Below, one piece after another: positions 37,116 through 46,022 of a DNA stretch of 64,000 bases. The DNA is taken from the NCBI RefSeq assembly GCF_008124615.1, contig NZ_VNIB01000005.1:124001-188000 (forward strand), read 5' to 3'. The stretch's first letter is position 1; the number at the start of each line of letters is the position of its first letter. A model generated the notes under the pieces. That model saw only the letters and a program-made list of their open reading frames with translations. It searched no databases and was not told the origin of the DNA. The translations under genes were made by a program, and so were the position numbers. Origin of the DNA: Geothermobacter ehrlichii. GTDB lineage: Bacteria > Desulfobacterota > Desulfuromonadia > Desulfuromonadales > Geothermobacteraceae.

Positions 37116-37197
37116 GATCGTTGACGGACCCTGATCTTCTCCCCGTGGGGTCTTTATCTCCCCGAACGCATCCTCCTCCGCGTTCGGGGATTTTTTT
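37116..37197 (+). ncRNA. Candidate sigma-54-dependent small RNA downstream of the NtrC-type gene
   Basis: The predicted transcript is about 82 nt, from the sigma-54 start to the T-run of an intrinsic terminator. A 5' hairpin (GACCC 37127-37131 with GGGTC 37148-37152) exposes a UCUUCUCCCC loop; the terminator stem (37159-37168/37181-37190) exposes CAUCCUCCUCCG. Both loops are C-rich and could pair with GGAGG ribosome sites. No start codon with a ribosome site and open frame of useful length is present. Position after a sigma-54 activator gene recalls CrcZ after cbrB in Pseudomonas. Confidence 0.5.
37159..37197 (+). terminator. Intrinsic terminator of the candidate sRNA
   Basis: A 10-bp perfect stem TCCCCGAACG/CGTTCGGGGA, loop CATCCTCCTCCG, then seven T. 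Only the plus-strand reading has a T-run; the minus strand continues GATAAAGAC, so it is not the hypF terminator. Confidence 0.88.
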
Positions 37198-37263
37198 GTT
37201 GGCAGGAAGGAAAGAGAGGGGAATCGAGAGCCGCGAATCGAGTATCGAGGTTCGAGCTTCGCT

Positions 37264-39543
37264 TCACGCCCCCGCTTCTTCGTATCGCGCCCCCGCCACC
37301 ACCGCCTGGCCGAGGGCGAGGCCGCCGTCGTTGGGTGGCACCAGGGAATGCCGCAGCACCTCGAAGGATTCGGCCTGCAGCCATGAGGAGATGGTCTCGG
37401 TGAGAAACCGGTTCTGAAAGACGCCGCCGGAAAGGACCACGACGTTCAGACCTTCTCTGGTCCGCAACTCCCGGCAGACCGCAACGACGATCCGGGCCAG
37501 GCTCAGATGGAACCGGCAGGCGATGCGTCCGGCATCGACGCCGGCCAGAACGTCGTCGACCAGATCGCGGATCAGCGGGGCCGTCTCGATGATCAGCGTT
37601 CCGTTCTGTTCCGCCAGATCCCAACCGTAGAGCCTGTCCGTTTTCGGCCCCGAGATGGCCATCTCCAGCCCGAGCGCTGCCTGGCCTTCGTAACTGACCT
37701 CTTCCCGTAACCCGGCCAGGGCGGCGACGGCGTCGAACAGCCGGCCGCAACTCGAGGTCAGGGGGGCGTTGAGCCCCTTGGCCATCATTTGCCGCAGCAG
37801 CCTGATATCGTCCTCGGAGCGTCTTTCGACCAGCGGCAGCCGGGGCCAGTCGTCGCCGTAGGCGTGCTGCAGGTAGCTGGCCGCCATGCGCCAGGGCTCA
37901 CGGGTGGCGGCGTCGCCGCCGGGCATGGGTACGGACCGCAGATGGCCGGCGCGCCGGAAGGACGCCAGGTCGCCGACCAGGAATTCACCGCCCCAGATGG
38001 TGCCGTCTTCTCCCAGGCCAATGCCGTCGAAGATGACGCCGATGGCCGGTCCCGGGTGGCCATGTTCCGCCAGGCAGCTGGCCAGGTGGGCATGGTGGTG
38101 CTGGACCGCCAGCTTCGGCAGCTCGGCGAACTCCTCGGCGAAACGGGTCGACAGGTAGTCGGGATGCAGGTCGTGGGCGACCAGGCGCGGCTGCACCTCG
38201 AGAACCCGCTCGAGATGACGGCGGATTTCATCCAGCGAGTCCAGCACCCCGGCGTTTTTCAGATCGCCGATGTGCTGGCTCAGATAGGCCCGGTCGTCCC
38301 GCGTCAGGCAGAGGGTGTTCTTCAGCTCGGCGCCGACCGCCAGCACCGGCGTCTGGGGTCTGGGCAGCAGGATGCCGCGCGGCACGTAGCCTCGTGCCCG
38401 ACGGATGAGCAGCGCCTGTCCGGCCATGACCCGGGCGATGGAGTCGTCGGCCCGCACGTGGATGCGCCGGTTGTGCGTCAGCCAGGCGTCCGCCACTCCC
38501 CGCAATCGCTCTGCGGCCTCGTCGTCGCGGTAGAGGATCGGTTCGTCGCTGAAATTGGCGCTGGTCATCACCAGGGCGTCGAAGGATTCCAGCAACAGAT
38601 GGTGCAGTGGCGTATAGGGGAGCATGACCCCGAAATAACGGTTGTCCGGTGCCACCAGTGGCGACAGGGAATGCCCCGGTCGCTGCCGCAGCAGGACGAT
38701 GGGGTGCTCCGGGCCGGTCAGCAGGCGCTCCTCAATGGCGTCGAAGCGGGCGAAGCGTCGGACCCGTTCCAGGTCGAAGGCCATCAGGGCGAAGGGTTTT
38801 TCGTCCCGGGCCTTGCGTCGGCGCAGCTTGGCCACCGCCGCGTCGTTGGTAGCGTCGACCGCCAGATGATAGCCACCGAGTCCCTTGATGGCGACAACGG
38901 CGCCCTGGCTGAGCAGGCGGACGGCTTCCTTCAGCGGGTCGCCGGCGATATCCAGCCTGTCGGCGTCGGTCAGGCGCAGTTGCGGACCACAGTCGGGGCA
39001 GGCGTTGGGCTGGGCGTGAAACCGGCGCGATCCCGGGTTTTCGTATTCGGCCCGACAGGCGTCGCACATGGGAAAATCGGCCATGGTGGTTTTCGGCCGG
39101 TCGTAGGGGATGCCCTCGATGATGGTGTAGCGCGGTCCGCAGTTGGTGCAGTTGATGAAGGGATAGCGGTAACGCCGGTCGGCCGGGTCGAAGAGTTCGC
39201 GCAGGCAATCGTCGCAGACATGGGTATCGGGGGCGATTTGCGCCCGCGCGTCTGCGCCATGTACCGACTGGCGGATTTCGAATCCGGATCCCCCGGCGGC
39301 CGGCTGTTCGCGTGTTTGCAGGGAGGTGATGACGGCCAGGGGAGGATGCTCCGTTTGCAGGGCCTGGACAAAGGCGTCGACGGCCGCGGCATCGCCTTCG
39401 ACCTCGATCTTCACCCCCCGGGCGTCGTTCAGCACCCAGCCGGAGAGGCGATGTTTCTGCGCCAGCTGGTAAACAAAGGGGCGAAAGCCCACTCCCTGGA
39501 CGATGCCCTCGATTTCGATGCTTCTGCGAATGTGACAGGCCAT
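37264..39543 (-). CDS. hypF: Carbamoyltransferase HypF ([NiFe]-hydrogenase maturation)
   Basis: A 759-residue enzyme that makes the cyanide ligands of the NiFe site from carbamoyl phosphate. Order: acylphosphatase domain (EGIVQGVGFRPFVYQLA, 1-90), two zinc fingers (CDDC/CTNC, CDAC/CPDC, about 110-190), YrdC-like domain (GLGGYHLAVDA), and Kae1-like domain (VQHHHAHLASCLAEHG, LSGGVFQNRFL). I chose ATG 39543, since the HypF N-terminus begins shortly after. No other hyp or hydrogenase gene is in the window. The 273 bp between it and pfkA hold nothing I can assign. Confidence 0.95.
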   Translation of the reverse strand: MACHIRRSIEIEGIVQGVGFRPFVYQLAQKHRLSGWVLNDARGVKIEVEGDAAAVDAFVQALQTEHPPLAVITSLQTREQPAAGGSGFEIRQSVHGADARAQIAPDTHVCDDCLRELFDPADRRYRYPFINCTNCGPRYTIIEGIPYDRPKTTMADFPMCDACRAEYENPGSRRFHAQPNACPDCGPQLRLTDADRLDIAGDPLKEAVRLLSQGAVVAIKGLGGYHLAVDATNDAAVAKLRRRKARDEKPFALMAFDLERVRRFARFDAIEERLLTGPEHPIVLLRQRPGHSLSPLVAPDNRYFGVMLPYTPLHHLLLESFDALVMTSANFSDEPILYRDDEAAERLRGVADAWLTHNRRIHVRADDSIARVMAGQALLIRRARGYVPRGILLPRPQTPVLAVGAELKNTLCLTRDDRAYLSQHIGDLKNAGVLDSLDEIRRHLERVLEVQPRLVAHDLHPDYLSTRFAEEFAELPKLAVQHHHAHLASCLAEHGHPGPAIGVIFDGIGLGEDGTIWGGEFLVGDLASFRRAGHLRSVPMPGGDAATREPWRMAASYLQHAYGDDWPRLPLVERRSEDDIRLLRQMMAKGLNAPLTSSCGRLFDAVAALAGLREEVSYEGQAALGLEMAISGPKTDRLYGWDLAEQNGTLIIETAPLIRDLVDDVLAGVDAGRIACRFHLSLARIVVAVCRELRTREGLNVVVLSGGVFQNRFLTETISSWLQAESFEVLRHSLVPPNDGGLALGQAVVAGARYEEAGA

Positions 39544-39816
39544 GAACGTGACGTACTTTCTTTCGTGGGTGGCGTGGATGGTTCGGGCTGACAGGGAGCT
39601 AATTAACATGCCCGGACGGGCGACGACAAGGGGCAACGGGAACAGGCATCAACGGTCCGTTTTGCCATTGTCCCGTTCGCGGCTACTGAAGGCGGATGCT
39701 CGGGGACGATAAACTGCGCCCCTGCAAAGTCGATTGTTTGAAACAGCCGCATGGGCGTGATACATCGCATCCGTGGAGGTATCGCTTCGGCTGTGGCAAA
39801 GGGGGGAGAACAATTC

Positions 39817-40776
39817 CTAGGTCAGCTTGTCAGCCAGCTGCACCATCATGCGGTCGATGGGCCGGATGCCGCTGGCCAGCACCAGGTCGAGCTCGGTCAG
39901 CACCATGGCGCCGGACGAGAGCCCGACCATCTTGCCCGACTCTCCCGCCAGCAGGGCTTCGACGGCGGCGGTGCCGAAGCGGGCCGCCAGCAGCCGGTCG
40001 AAGGCGGAAGGCGAGCCACCCCGCTGGTAATGGCCGAGTACCATCACCCGGGTTTCGAAACCGATGCGGTCCTTGATGCGGGCGGCGATCTCCTGGGCGC
40101 TGCCGGCGCCCTCGGCCACCATGATGATCGAGTTGAACCGTCCCTCCTGGTAGCGGCGGCGCAGGCTGGCGCAGATGGCCTCGAGATCGAAAGGGGTTTC
40201 CGGAATGATGGCGTGTTCGGCGCCGGAGGCGACTGTCGCCGCCAGGGTGAGATAGCCGCTGTTGCGCCCCATGCATTCGACGACGAAGGCGCGGTCGTGG
40301 CTCGAGGCGGTGTCCTTCAGGCAGTCGACGGCGTAGATGATGTTGTTCAGGGCGGTGTCGACGCCGAGGGACATTTCGGTATGGGAAATGTCGTTGTCGA
40401 TGGAGGCCGGGATTCCGATGACCCTGACGCCCCGGTTGGCCAGGGCCCTGGCGCCGCGCAGCGAGCCGTCGCCGCCGATGACCACCAGTCCCTCGACGCC
40501 CAGGCCCTTCAGGGTGTCGGCGGCAATCGCCTGTCCCGCCTCTTCGAGCATTTCCCGGCAGCGGGCGCTCTGCAGAAAGGTGCCGCCGCGCTGCAGCACG
40601 TTGCTGACCGAGCGGTTCTGCATGATTTCGTAATGCCGGTCGATCAGCCCGCGGTAGCCCTTCTGGAACCCGACCACTTCCACGCCGGTGTTCATCGCGG
40701 TGCGGACCACGGCCCGGATGGTGGCGTTCATTCCGGAGCAGTCTCCGCCACTGGTCAACACGCCGATACGTTTCAT
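39817..40776 (-). CDS. pfkA: 6-phosphofructokinase
   Basis: A 319-residue glycolytic enzyme phosphorylating fructose 6-phosphate. Motifs: SGGDCSGMNATIRA (N-terminal phosphate loop), GGDGSLRGA (the Gly after GGD fits ATP rather than pyrophosphate use), IPASIDNDI with the catalytic Asp, and MGRNSGYL. The usual PGTIDND reads PASIDND and the next Gly-Thr is SHT, a modest divergence. ATG 40776 has AGGAGG upstream. Confidence 0.92.
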   Translation of the reverse strand: MKRIGVLTSGGDCSGMNATIRAVVRTAMNTGVEVVGFQKGYRGLIDRHYEIMQNRSVSNVLQRGGTFLQSARCREMLEEAGQAIAADTLKGLGVEGLVVIGGDGSLRGARALANRGVRVIGIPASIDNDISHTEMSLGVDTALNNIIYAVDCLKDTASSHDRAFVVECMGRNSGYLTLAATVASGAEHAIIPETPFDLEAICASLRRRYQEGRFNSIIMVAEGAGSAQEIAARIKDRIGFETRVMVLGHYQRGGSPSAFDRLLAARFGTAAVEALLAGESGKMVGLSSGAMVLTELDLVLASGIRPIDRMMVQLADKLT

Positions 40777-40818
40777 CGCAGCATCCTCCTTGCACATGGA
40801 CGGAACAGTGATTATCGA

Positions 40819-40847
40819 TAGTTAACCACAGGGACGGAACATGTCAA
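40819..40847 (-). promoter_or_regulatory. Promoter of pfkA with direct-repeat element
   Basis: Minus strand: -35 TTGACA (40842-40847), 17-bp spacer, -10 TAACTA (40819-40824). The 10-mer TGTTCCGTCC occurs directly after the -35 (40832-40841) and again in the leader (40798-40807), a 34-bp spaced direct repeat that may bind a regulator. Confidence 0.55.
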
Positions 40848-40945
40848 AACGGTGCCCCGGTCCGGGCTGGCCGGAGCAGGGCGGTTGGTCTATACTGGAT
40901 CGGCTGGCAGTCACCACTTTTTTTCTTTGCCGGAGGATGAATCCA

Positions 40946-42439
40946 ATGAGACGGGGAATGTTTGCGCGGCTGGCCGCCGTTTTTTTTGTTCTTCTCTTTG
41001 CCGCCGCCGGCCGGGCGGCCAGCCTGGAAGAGCGGGTGCAGGAGCACCGGTTCGCCAACGGGCTGCGACTGCTGGTGGTCGAGCGCCACACGAGTCCCAC
41101 CTTCGCCGCCTATCTTTCCATCGGCGTCGGCGCCGTTGACGAGGACAGCCGCACCCGTGGCGTGGCGCATCTGCTGGAGCACATGCTGTTCAAGGGGACG
41201 AAGACCCTGGGGACCACCGACTACGTCCGGGAAAAACCGCTGCTCGACCGGATCGCCCGGGTCGGTGAGCGGATCGACCGGCTGAAAAATGATCCGCAGG
41301 CCGATCCGGCAGAACTTGCGCGGTTGCGCGAGAAACTGCGCCGGCTGCAGCAGGAACATCGCCAATACGTGGTCAAGGACGAGTTTTCCCGCATCTACGC
41401 CGAGAACGGCGGCACCGGTTACAATGCCTTCACCAGCAAGGACCAGACCACCTACACTGTTTCCCTGCCGGCCAACAAGCTCGAACTCTGGGCGCTGGTC
41501 GAATCGGACCGGATGAAGAACCCGGTGCTGCGCGAATTCTATACCGAGCGGGAGGTGATCAAGGAAGAGCGCCGCCGTTCCTACGACAGTCGGCCGGGCG
41601 GCCTGCTGTACGAGACGCTGCTGGCCAACGCCTTTACCGTCCATCCCTACCGGGAGCCGATCATCGGCTGGCCGTCCGACATCGACAACCTGACCCTGCA
41701 CGAGACGGAGAACTTCCTGCACCGCTACTACGCGCCGGTCAACACGGTGATCGCCCTGGTCGGCGACGTCGATTTCGAGCGGGCGGTGGAGATTGTCGGC
41801 CGCTATTTCGGCGATATCCAGCCGGGAACGCCGGTGCCGCCGGTGGTGGCGGTCGAACCGGAGCAGCGCGGCGAAAAACGCATCGAGGTGCGGTTCGACG
41901 CCGAACCGCGGCTGGCCATTGCCTTTCACAAGCCGACCCTGCCGCAGCGGGACGACTACGTTTTCGATCTCATCGAGCAGATCCTCAGCGACGGCCGGGT
42001 TTCCCGGCTCTACCGCAGCGTGGTCGAACGGCAGCAGCTGGCGGCGAGCGTCTCGGCCTATTCGGCTCCCGGAGCGCGCTATCCGAACCTGTTCGTCATC
42101 AGCGCCGTGCCGCGCCATCCGCATACCGCCCGGGAGGTGGAGAAGGCCATCTATGCCGAGCTCGAACGGCTGGCCCGCGAGCCGGTCGGCGAAAAGGAGC
42201 TGACCCGCGCCTTGAACCGCCTGCGGACCGACCATCTGCGCGGCATGCAATCGAACGCCGGTCTGGCCCGGTCGCTGGCCTACTACCAGATCGTCGCCGG
42301 CGACTGGCGCTATCTGGCCCGTTACGACGAGGTGGTTTCGACCATCACCGCCGAGGAGATTCAGCAGGTTGCGCGCAAGTGGTTCAGGCCCGAAAACCGA
42401 ACCGTGGTCATTCTGCGCCGGGAGGGTGAAGGATCATGA
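40946..42439 (+). CDS. M16 family zinc metallopeptidase (catalytic partner), secreted
   Basis: A 497-residue pitrilysin-type protease. ATG 40946 is 9 nt after GGAGG, and a signal peptide follows (RLAAVFFVLLFAAAGRAA). The inverted zinc motif HLLEHMLF is present near residue 75, with the distal Glu supplied downstream in EREVIKEERRR. Between them is an inserted charged coiled-coil segment of about 55 residues (RLKNDPQADPAELARLREKL). The second M16 gene starts before its stop (ATGA overlap), so the pair should form a heterodimer in the periplasm. Confidence 0.9.
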   Translation: MRRGMFARLAAVFFVLLFAAAGRAASLEERVQEHRFANGLRLLVVERHTSPTFAAYLSIGVGAVDEDSRTRGVAHLLEHMLFKGTKTLGTTDYVREKPLLDRIARVGERIDRLKNDPQADPAELARLREKLRRLQQEHRQYVVKDEFSRIYAENGGTGYNAFTSKDQTTYTVSLPANKLELWALVESDRMKNPVLREFYTEREVIKEERRRSYDSRPGGLLYETLLANAFTVHPYREPIIGWPSDIDNLTLHETENFLHRYYAPVNTVIALVGDVDFERAVEIVGRYFGDIQPGTPVPPVVAVEPEQRGEKRIEVRFDAEPRLAIAFHKPTLPQRDDYVFDLIEQILSDGRVSRLYRSVVERQQLAASVSAYSAPGARYPNLFVISAVPRHPHTAREVEKAIYAELERLAREPVGEKELTRALNRLRTDHLRGMQSNAGLARSLAYYQIVAGDWRYLARYDEVVSTITAEEIQQVARKWFRPENRTVVILRREGEGS

Positions 42440-43848
42440 TCCGACTGTTTTCTGCCGTTCTTTCCGTTCTGCTCCTGGCTGGGTGCCAGCTGCCGGCAGA
42501 CAGGCCCCTGCGGCCGGAGCAGCTTTCCTTTGTCCCGCTGAAGTTCGAGCCGCCCGCCATCGAGCGGATCGAGCTACCCAACGGCATTCGCCTCTACCTG
42601 AAGGAGGACCACGAGCTGCCGCTGGTACGGGTGACGGCGATGCTCGGTGCCGGCTCCCTGCGGGTGCCGGAAGGAAAGGAAGGGCTGGCGGCCCTGCATG
42701 CCGGCCTGCTGCGCAGTGGCGGCGCCGGCGACCTGGAACCCGCCGCCTTCGACGAGAGGCTGGCCCTGCGCGCCATCGACCTGGAGGCGTCGGCGGACAG
42801 CTACACCCTGAGCATCGGCCTGTCGGCGCGCAGCGACGATCTGCAGATCGGGCTGGCGGCCCTGCGCGACATGCTGTTGCGGCCGCGTTTCGACGGCCGG
42901 AGGCTGGAGCTGCTGCGCCGGCAGACCATCGAGGGGATTCGCCGCCGCAACGACGAACCCTCGTCGGTGGCCCGCCGCGCTCTCTGGCGGAATCTCTATC
43001 CCGGCCATCCTCTCGGGCGTGAGGCGACGGTGGCCTCCGTCGCCGCCATCGGCCGCGAGGACATCGTCCGTTTTCACCGGCGTTTTGTCGCTCCGAACAA
43101 CCTGTGGCTCGCAGTCAGCGGCGACTTCGACCGCCGGCAGCTGCTGGCCCGGCTCACTGAGCTGTTCGGCGGCTGGAATTCGCCGCGTATCGAGCTGCCG
43201 CCGGTGCCACCGCTGGCGGCGAGCGGCCGGCCCGCCCTTTGGGTGGCCGACAAGAAAATCCCCCAGACGACCATCCTTTTCGGCGAGATCGGCCTGAGCA
43301 AGGACAACCCGGATGTCTATGCCGTGCGGGTGATGAATTTCATCCTCGGCGGCGGCGGTTTCAACAGCCGGCTGATGCGCGAGGTGAGGTCGAATCGGGG
43401 GCTGGCCTATTCGGTCTATTCCTATTACCAGATAGGCCGCCTGTTGCCGGGGCCCTTCATTGCCGGCTGCGAGACCAAGACCGAGTCGACCGGCGAGGTC
43501 GTGCGCCTGATGCGCCGGCTGATGCGGCAGATGCGCGACGAGCCGGTCAGCCAAGAGGAGCTGCGGCTGGCCAAGGAGAGCCTGATCAACTCCTTCGTCT
43601 TCGCCTTCGAGGATCTGCACGATATCGTCACCCGGCAGATGCGGCTCGATTTCTATGGCTATCCGACCGATTACCTGCCCCGCTACCGTGAGCGGCTGGC
43701 CGCCGTCACCGTCGAGGACGTGCAGCGGGTCGCCCGGCGCTACCTGCATCCCGACCGCCAGCTGCTGGTTCTGGTCGGCGACAAGGAGGCGTTCGCGGGC
43801 GACCTGGCCGGGCTCGGGCTGCCGGTCCGCGAGGTGGATACCGACTGA
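42436..43848 (+). CDS. M16 family protein lacking the zinc motif, lipoprotein
   Basis: A 470-residue M16 homologue with a lipobox (LLLAGC, Cys near residue 17), so probably membrane anchored. At the place of HxxEH it reads LHAGLLRSG, so zinc binding and catalysis are lost. The C-terminal M16 half is typical (GGGGFNSRLMREVRSNRGLAYSV, the substrate-binding R/Y motif). Such inactive partners of M16B pairs hold substrate. It is translated together with the active partner. Confidence 0.9.
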   Translation: MIRLFSAVLSVLLLAGCQLPADRPLRPEQLSFVPLKFEPPAIERIELPNGIRLYLKEDHELPLVRVTAMLGAGSLRVPEGKEGLAALHAGLLRSGGAGDLEPAAFDERLALRAIDLEASADSYTLSIGLSARSDDLQIGLAALRDMLLRPRFDGRRLELLRRQTIEGIRRRNDEPSSVARRALWRNLYPGHPLGREATVASVAAIGREDIVRFHRRFVAPNNLWLAVSGDFDRRQLLARLTELFGGWNSPRIELPPVPPLAASGRPALWVADKKIPQTTILFGEIGLSKDNPDVYAVRVMNFILGGGGFNSRLMREVRSNRGLAYSVYSYYQIGRLLPGPFIAGCETKTESTGEVVRLMRRLMRQMRDEPVSQEELRLAKESLINSFVFAFEDLHDIVTRQMRLDFYGYPTDYLPRYRERLAAVTVEDVQRVARRYLHPDRQLLVLVGDKEAFAGDLAGLGLPVREVDTD

Positions 43849-43932
43849 GCTTGTTTAGGCGGCCAGACATGATTCAATAGGGATGAACGGGGCAGGAGCG
43901 TATCGCGCCGGCCGGCTTGACGGGAGGGAGGC

Positions 43933-45246
43933 ATGTTTCAGTGGGTGAGGGACTTCTTTCTGCGGGAGATCTGGCGGATCGATCCGGAAGGGCTCAATCC
44001 GGGCCAGCGGTTTCTGCTGCGCCTCGGCCAGGTCGCGTCCCGCACGGTCAGGGATTTCGTCGCCGACCGCTGCCTGCTGCGCGCCTCGGCCCTGACCTAC
44101 GCCAGTATGCTCTCTTTCGTTCCGCTGCTGGCCCTGATGTTCGCCGTCCTCAAGGGGCTTGGCGTGCAGAACCGGCTCGAGCCGCTGCTGCTCGAACATA
44201 TCGCCGTCGGCTCCGAAGAGATCGTCTCCCGCATCGTCCAGTACATCAACAACACCAACGTCGGACGATTGGGCACCTTTGGCCTGGTCTTTCTGGTGAT
44301 GACGGTGCTGACCCTGCTCTCCAACATCGAGGACAGCTTCAACGCCATCTGGTACGTGCGCGAAACCCGCTCCCTGATGCGCCGGTTCGCCGACTACTTT
44401 TCGGTGGTCATTCTCGGTCCCATCTTCCTGGTGCTGGCGGTGACCATGACCGCCTCGCTCGAATCGCAGGAATTCATCCTGCAACTCAAAAGCACGGTCT
44501 ACGTCGGCCCGCTGGTCATCTTTCTGTTCAACGTTCTGCCCTACATCGCCATGTGGGCGGCCTTCGCCTTTCTCTACATCTTCATGCCCAACATCAGGGT
44601 GCGGCTGCAGGCGGCGCTGATCGGCGGCATCGTCGGTGGCACCCTCTGGCAGCTCACCCAGTGGGGCTACGTCAACTTCCAGGTCGGGGTTGCCCGCTAC
44701 AACGCCATCTACGGCACCATGGCGGCGCTGCCCATTTTCATGATCTGGCTCTACATCTCCTGGGTCATCGTGCTGCTGGGGGTGGAGGTGACCTATGCCT
44801 GGCAGAATCTCGGCAGCCTGCGCCAGGACGAACTGGGCGGAGAGACCAGCGCCGCCGACCGCGAGCGGGTGGCTCTCGGCATCATGCTCTATCTCGGTGG
44901 CCGTTTTCGCAAGGGGGAGACGCCGGGGCGCGCGCACCAGATTGCCCGCGATCTCGGGCTGCCCTCGCGGCTGGTGCGCAACATTATCGGGCAGCTGGTG
45001 CAGCTGAGGCTGCTGGTCGAGGTCAATGACGGCGACCTTGATGAGGCGGGTTACCAGCCGGCGCGAGCCCTGGACGGGCTGCGCATCGTCGATTTTCTGC
45101 GTCAGATCAGGGGGGAGATGAGGTTGCAGCCGGCCGGGGAGCTGCCGGAAGAGCTCTGTCAGGCCGAACGGGTCGAGGAGATGTTGGACCAGGCAGCCGA
45201 GCAGGCTCTTGGCGGCAGGACGCTGGCCGATCTTATCCGGACGTGA
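43933..45246 (+). CDS. YihY/BrkB-family membrane protein with C-terminal winged-helix-like domain
   Basis: A 437-residue protein. The first 290 residues hold six helices with the YihY signatures RASALTYASMLSFVPLLALMF and YNAIYGTMAALPIFMIWLYISW. This family was once called ribonuclease BN, which is now considered wrong; the function is unclear. The C-terminal 150 residues are cytoplasmic and resemble a winged helix (RAHQIARDLGLPSRLVRNIIGQL). GGGAGGGAGG precedes the ATG. Its stop overlaps the 3' end of the convergent lpxH. Confidence 0.88.
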   Translation: MFQWVRDFFLREIWRIDPEGLNPGQRFLLRLGQVASRTVRDFVADRCLLRASALTYASMLSFVPLLALMFAVLKGLGVQNRLEPLLLEHIAVGSEEIVSRIVQYINNTNVGRLGTFGLVFLVMTVLTLLSNIEDSFNAIWYVRETRSLMRRFADYFSVVILGPIFLVLAVTMTASLESQEFILQLKSTVYVGPLVIFLFNVLPYIAMWAAFAFLYIFMPNIRVRLQAALIGGIVGGTLWQLTQWGYVNFQVGVARYNAIYGTMAALPIFMIWLYISWVIVLLGVEVTYAWQNLGSLRQDELGGETSAADRERVALGIMLYLGGRFRKGETPGRAHQIARDLGLPSRLVRNIIGQLVQLRLLVEVNDGDLDEAGYQPARALDGLRIVDFLRQIRGEMRLQPAGELPEELCQAERVEEMLDQAAEQALGGRTLADLIRT

Positions 45247-45973
45247 CGGAGGCCGGGCTTTCGTCCGCCGCCGAGTGAAGACTCAGGGCACCGTTGTCGT
45301 GGACGGCGTAGGAAAAATCGGTGATCCAGTCGCCCAGGGCGACCAGCTTGCCCTTGCCGATGCTCAGCTCCATGGGGCGGTGGAAGTGCCCGGTCAGAAC
45401 GAAATCTGCCCCTTCGGCGATTTTTTTCTCGGCGTAGGTGACGAGCAGCGGCGTCGGGTCGAAGGCGGGGCGCTCTTTTTTCCGGCCGGCGCTTCGCCGG
45501 GCCATGGCGCGGGAGATACGCCAGGTCAGGTCCGGCGGAACGGCGGCGATCAGGCCGCGCAGCAGCCTGCTGCGCAATATCCACCGCAGGCGCAGATAGG
45601 CGGTGTCCGCGGGGTTGAGCAGGTCGCCGTGCGCCAGGTGAAAACGGCGGCCGTCGATCTCGATGTCGCCGCCGTCCGGCAGAATGCGGCAGCCAAGTTT
45701 TTGCGCGAACCATGGACCGAGGTGAAAGTCGTGGTTCCCTTCGACGTAGGTGATGCGGGCGCCTTCGCGGTGCAGGCGGTGCAGCAGTTCGAGCAGCGGC
45801 AGGTAGCGGCTGAAGACCACTTCCCGGTAGCCGACCCAGAATTCGAACAGGTCCCCCAGAATGACCAGGTTGCGGATTCTTCCCCGCCGGCTCTCCAGAA
45901 AGGCAAGCAGCCTCTGGTAATTGGTGTCTTCCGGATCGAGCAGGTGGGCGTCGGCGATGAAGAGGTCTTTCAT
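45233..45973 (-). CDS. lpxH: UDP-2,3-diacylglucosamine diphosphatase (LpxH-like)
   Basis: A 246-residue calcineurin-like phosphoesterase of lipid A synthesis. Metal ligands: IADAHLLD, VILGDLFEFWVG, GNHDFHLG, LAHGDLLNPAD and TGHFHRP. The usual DxH at the start is DAH. I chose ATG 45973; the in-frame upstream stretch shows no ribosome site. It shows that the organism makes lipopolysaccharide. Other proteins of this fold exist, but the GDLFEFW and HGD motifs favour LpxH. Confidence 0.87.
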   Translation of the reverse strand: MKDLFIADAHLLDPEDTNYQRLLAFLESRRGRIRNLVILGDLFEFWVGYREVVFSRYLPLLELLHRLHREGARITYVEGNHDFHLGPWFAQKLGCRILPDGGDIEIDGRRFHLAHGDLLNPADTAYLRLRWILRSRLLRGLIAAVPPDLTWRISRAMARRSAGRKKERPAFDPTPLLVTYAEKKIAEGADFVLTGHFHRPMELSIGKGKLVALGDWITDFSYAVHDNGALSLHSAADESPASVTSG

Positions 45974-46022
45974 GTCGGCGACTATAGAAACAGCGCCCGG
46001 TGAAGTCAAGCGACAGCAGGTG

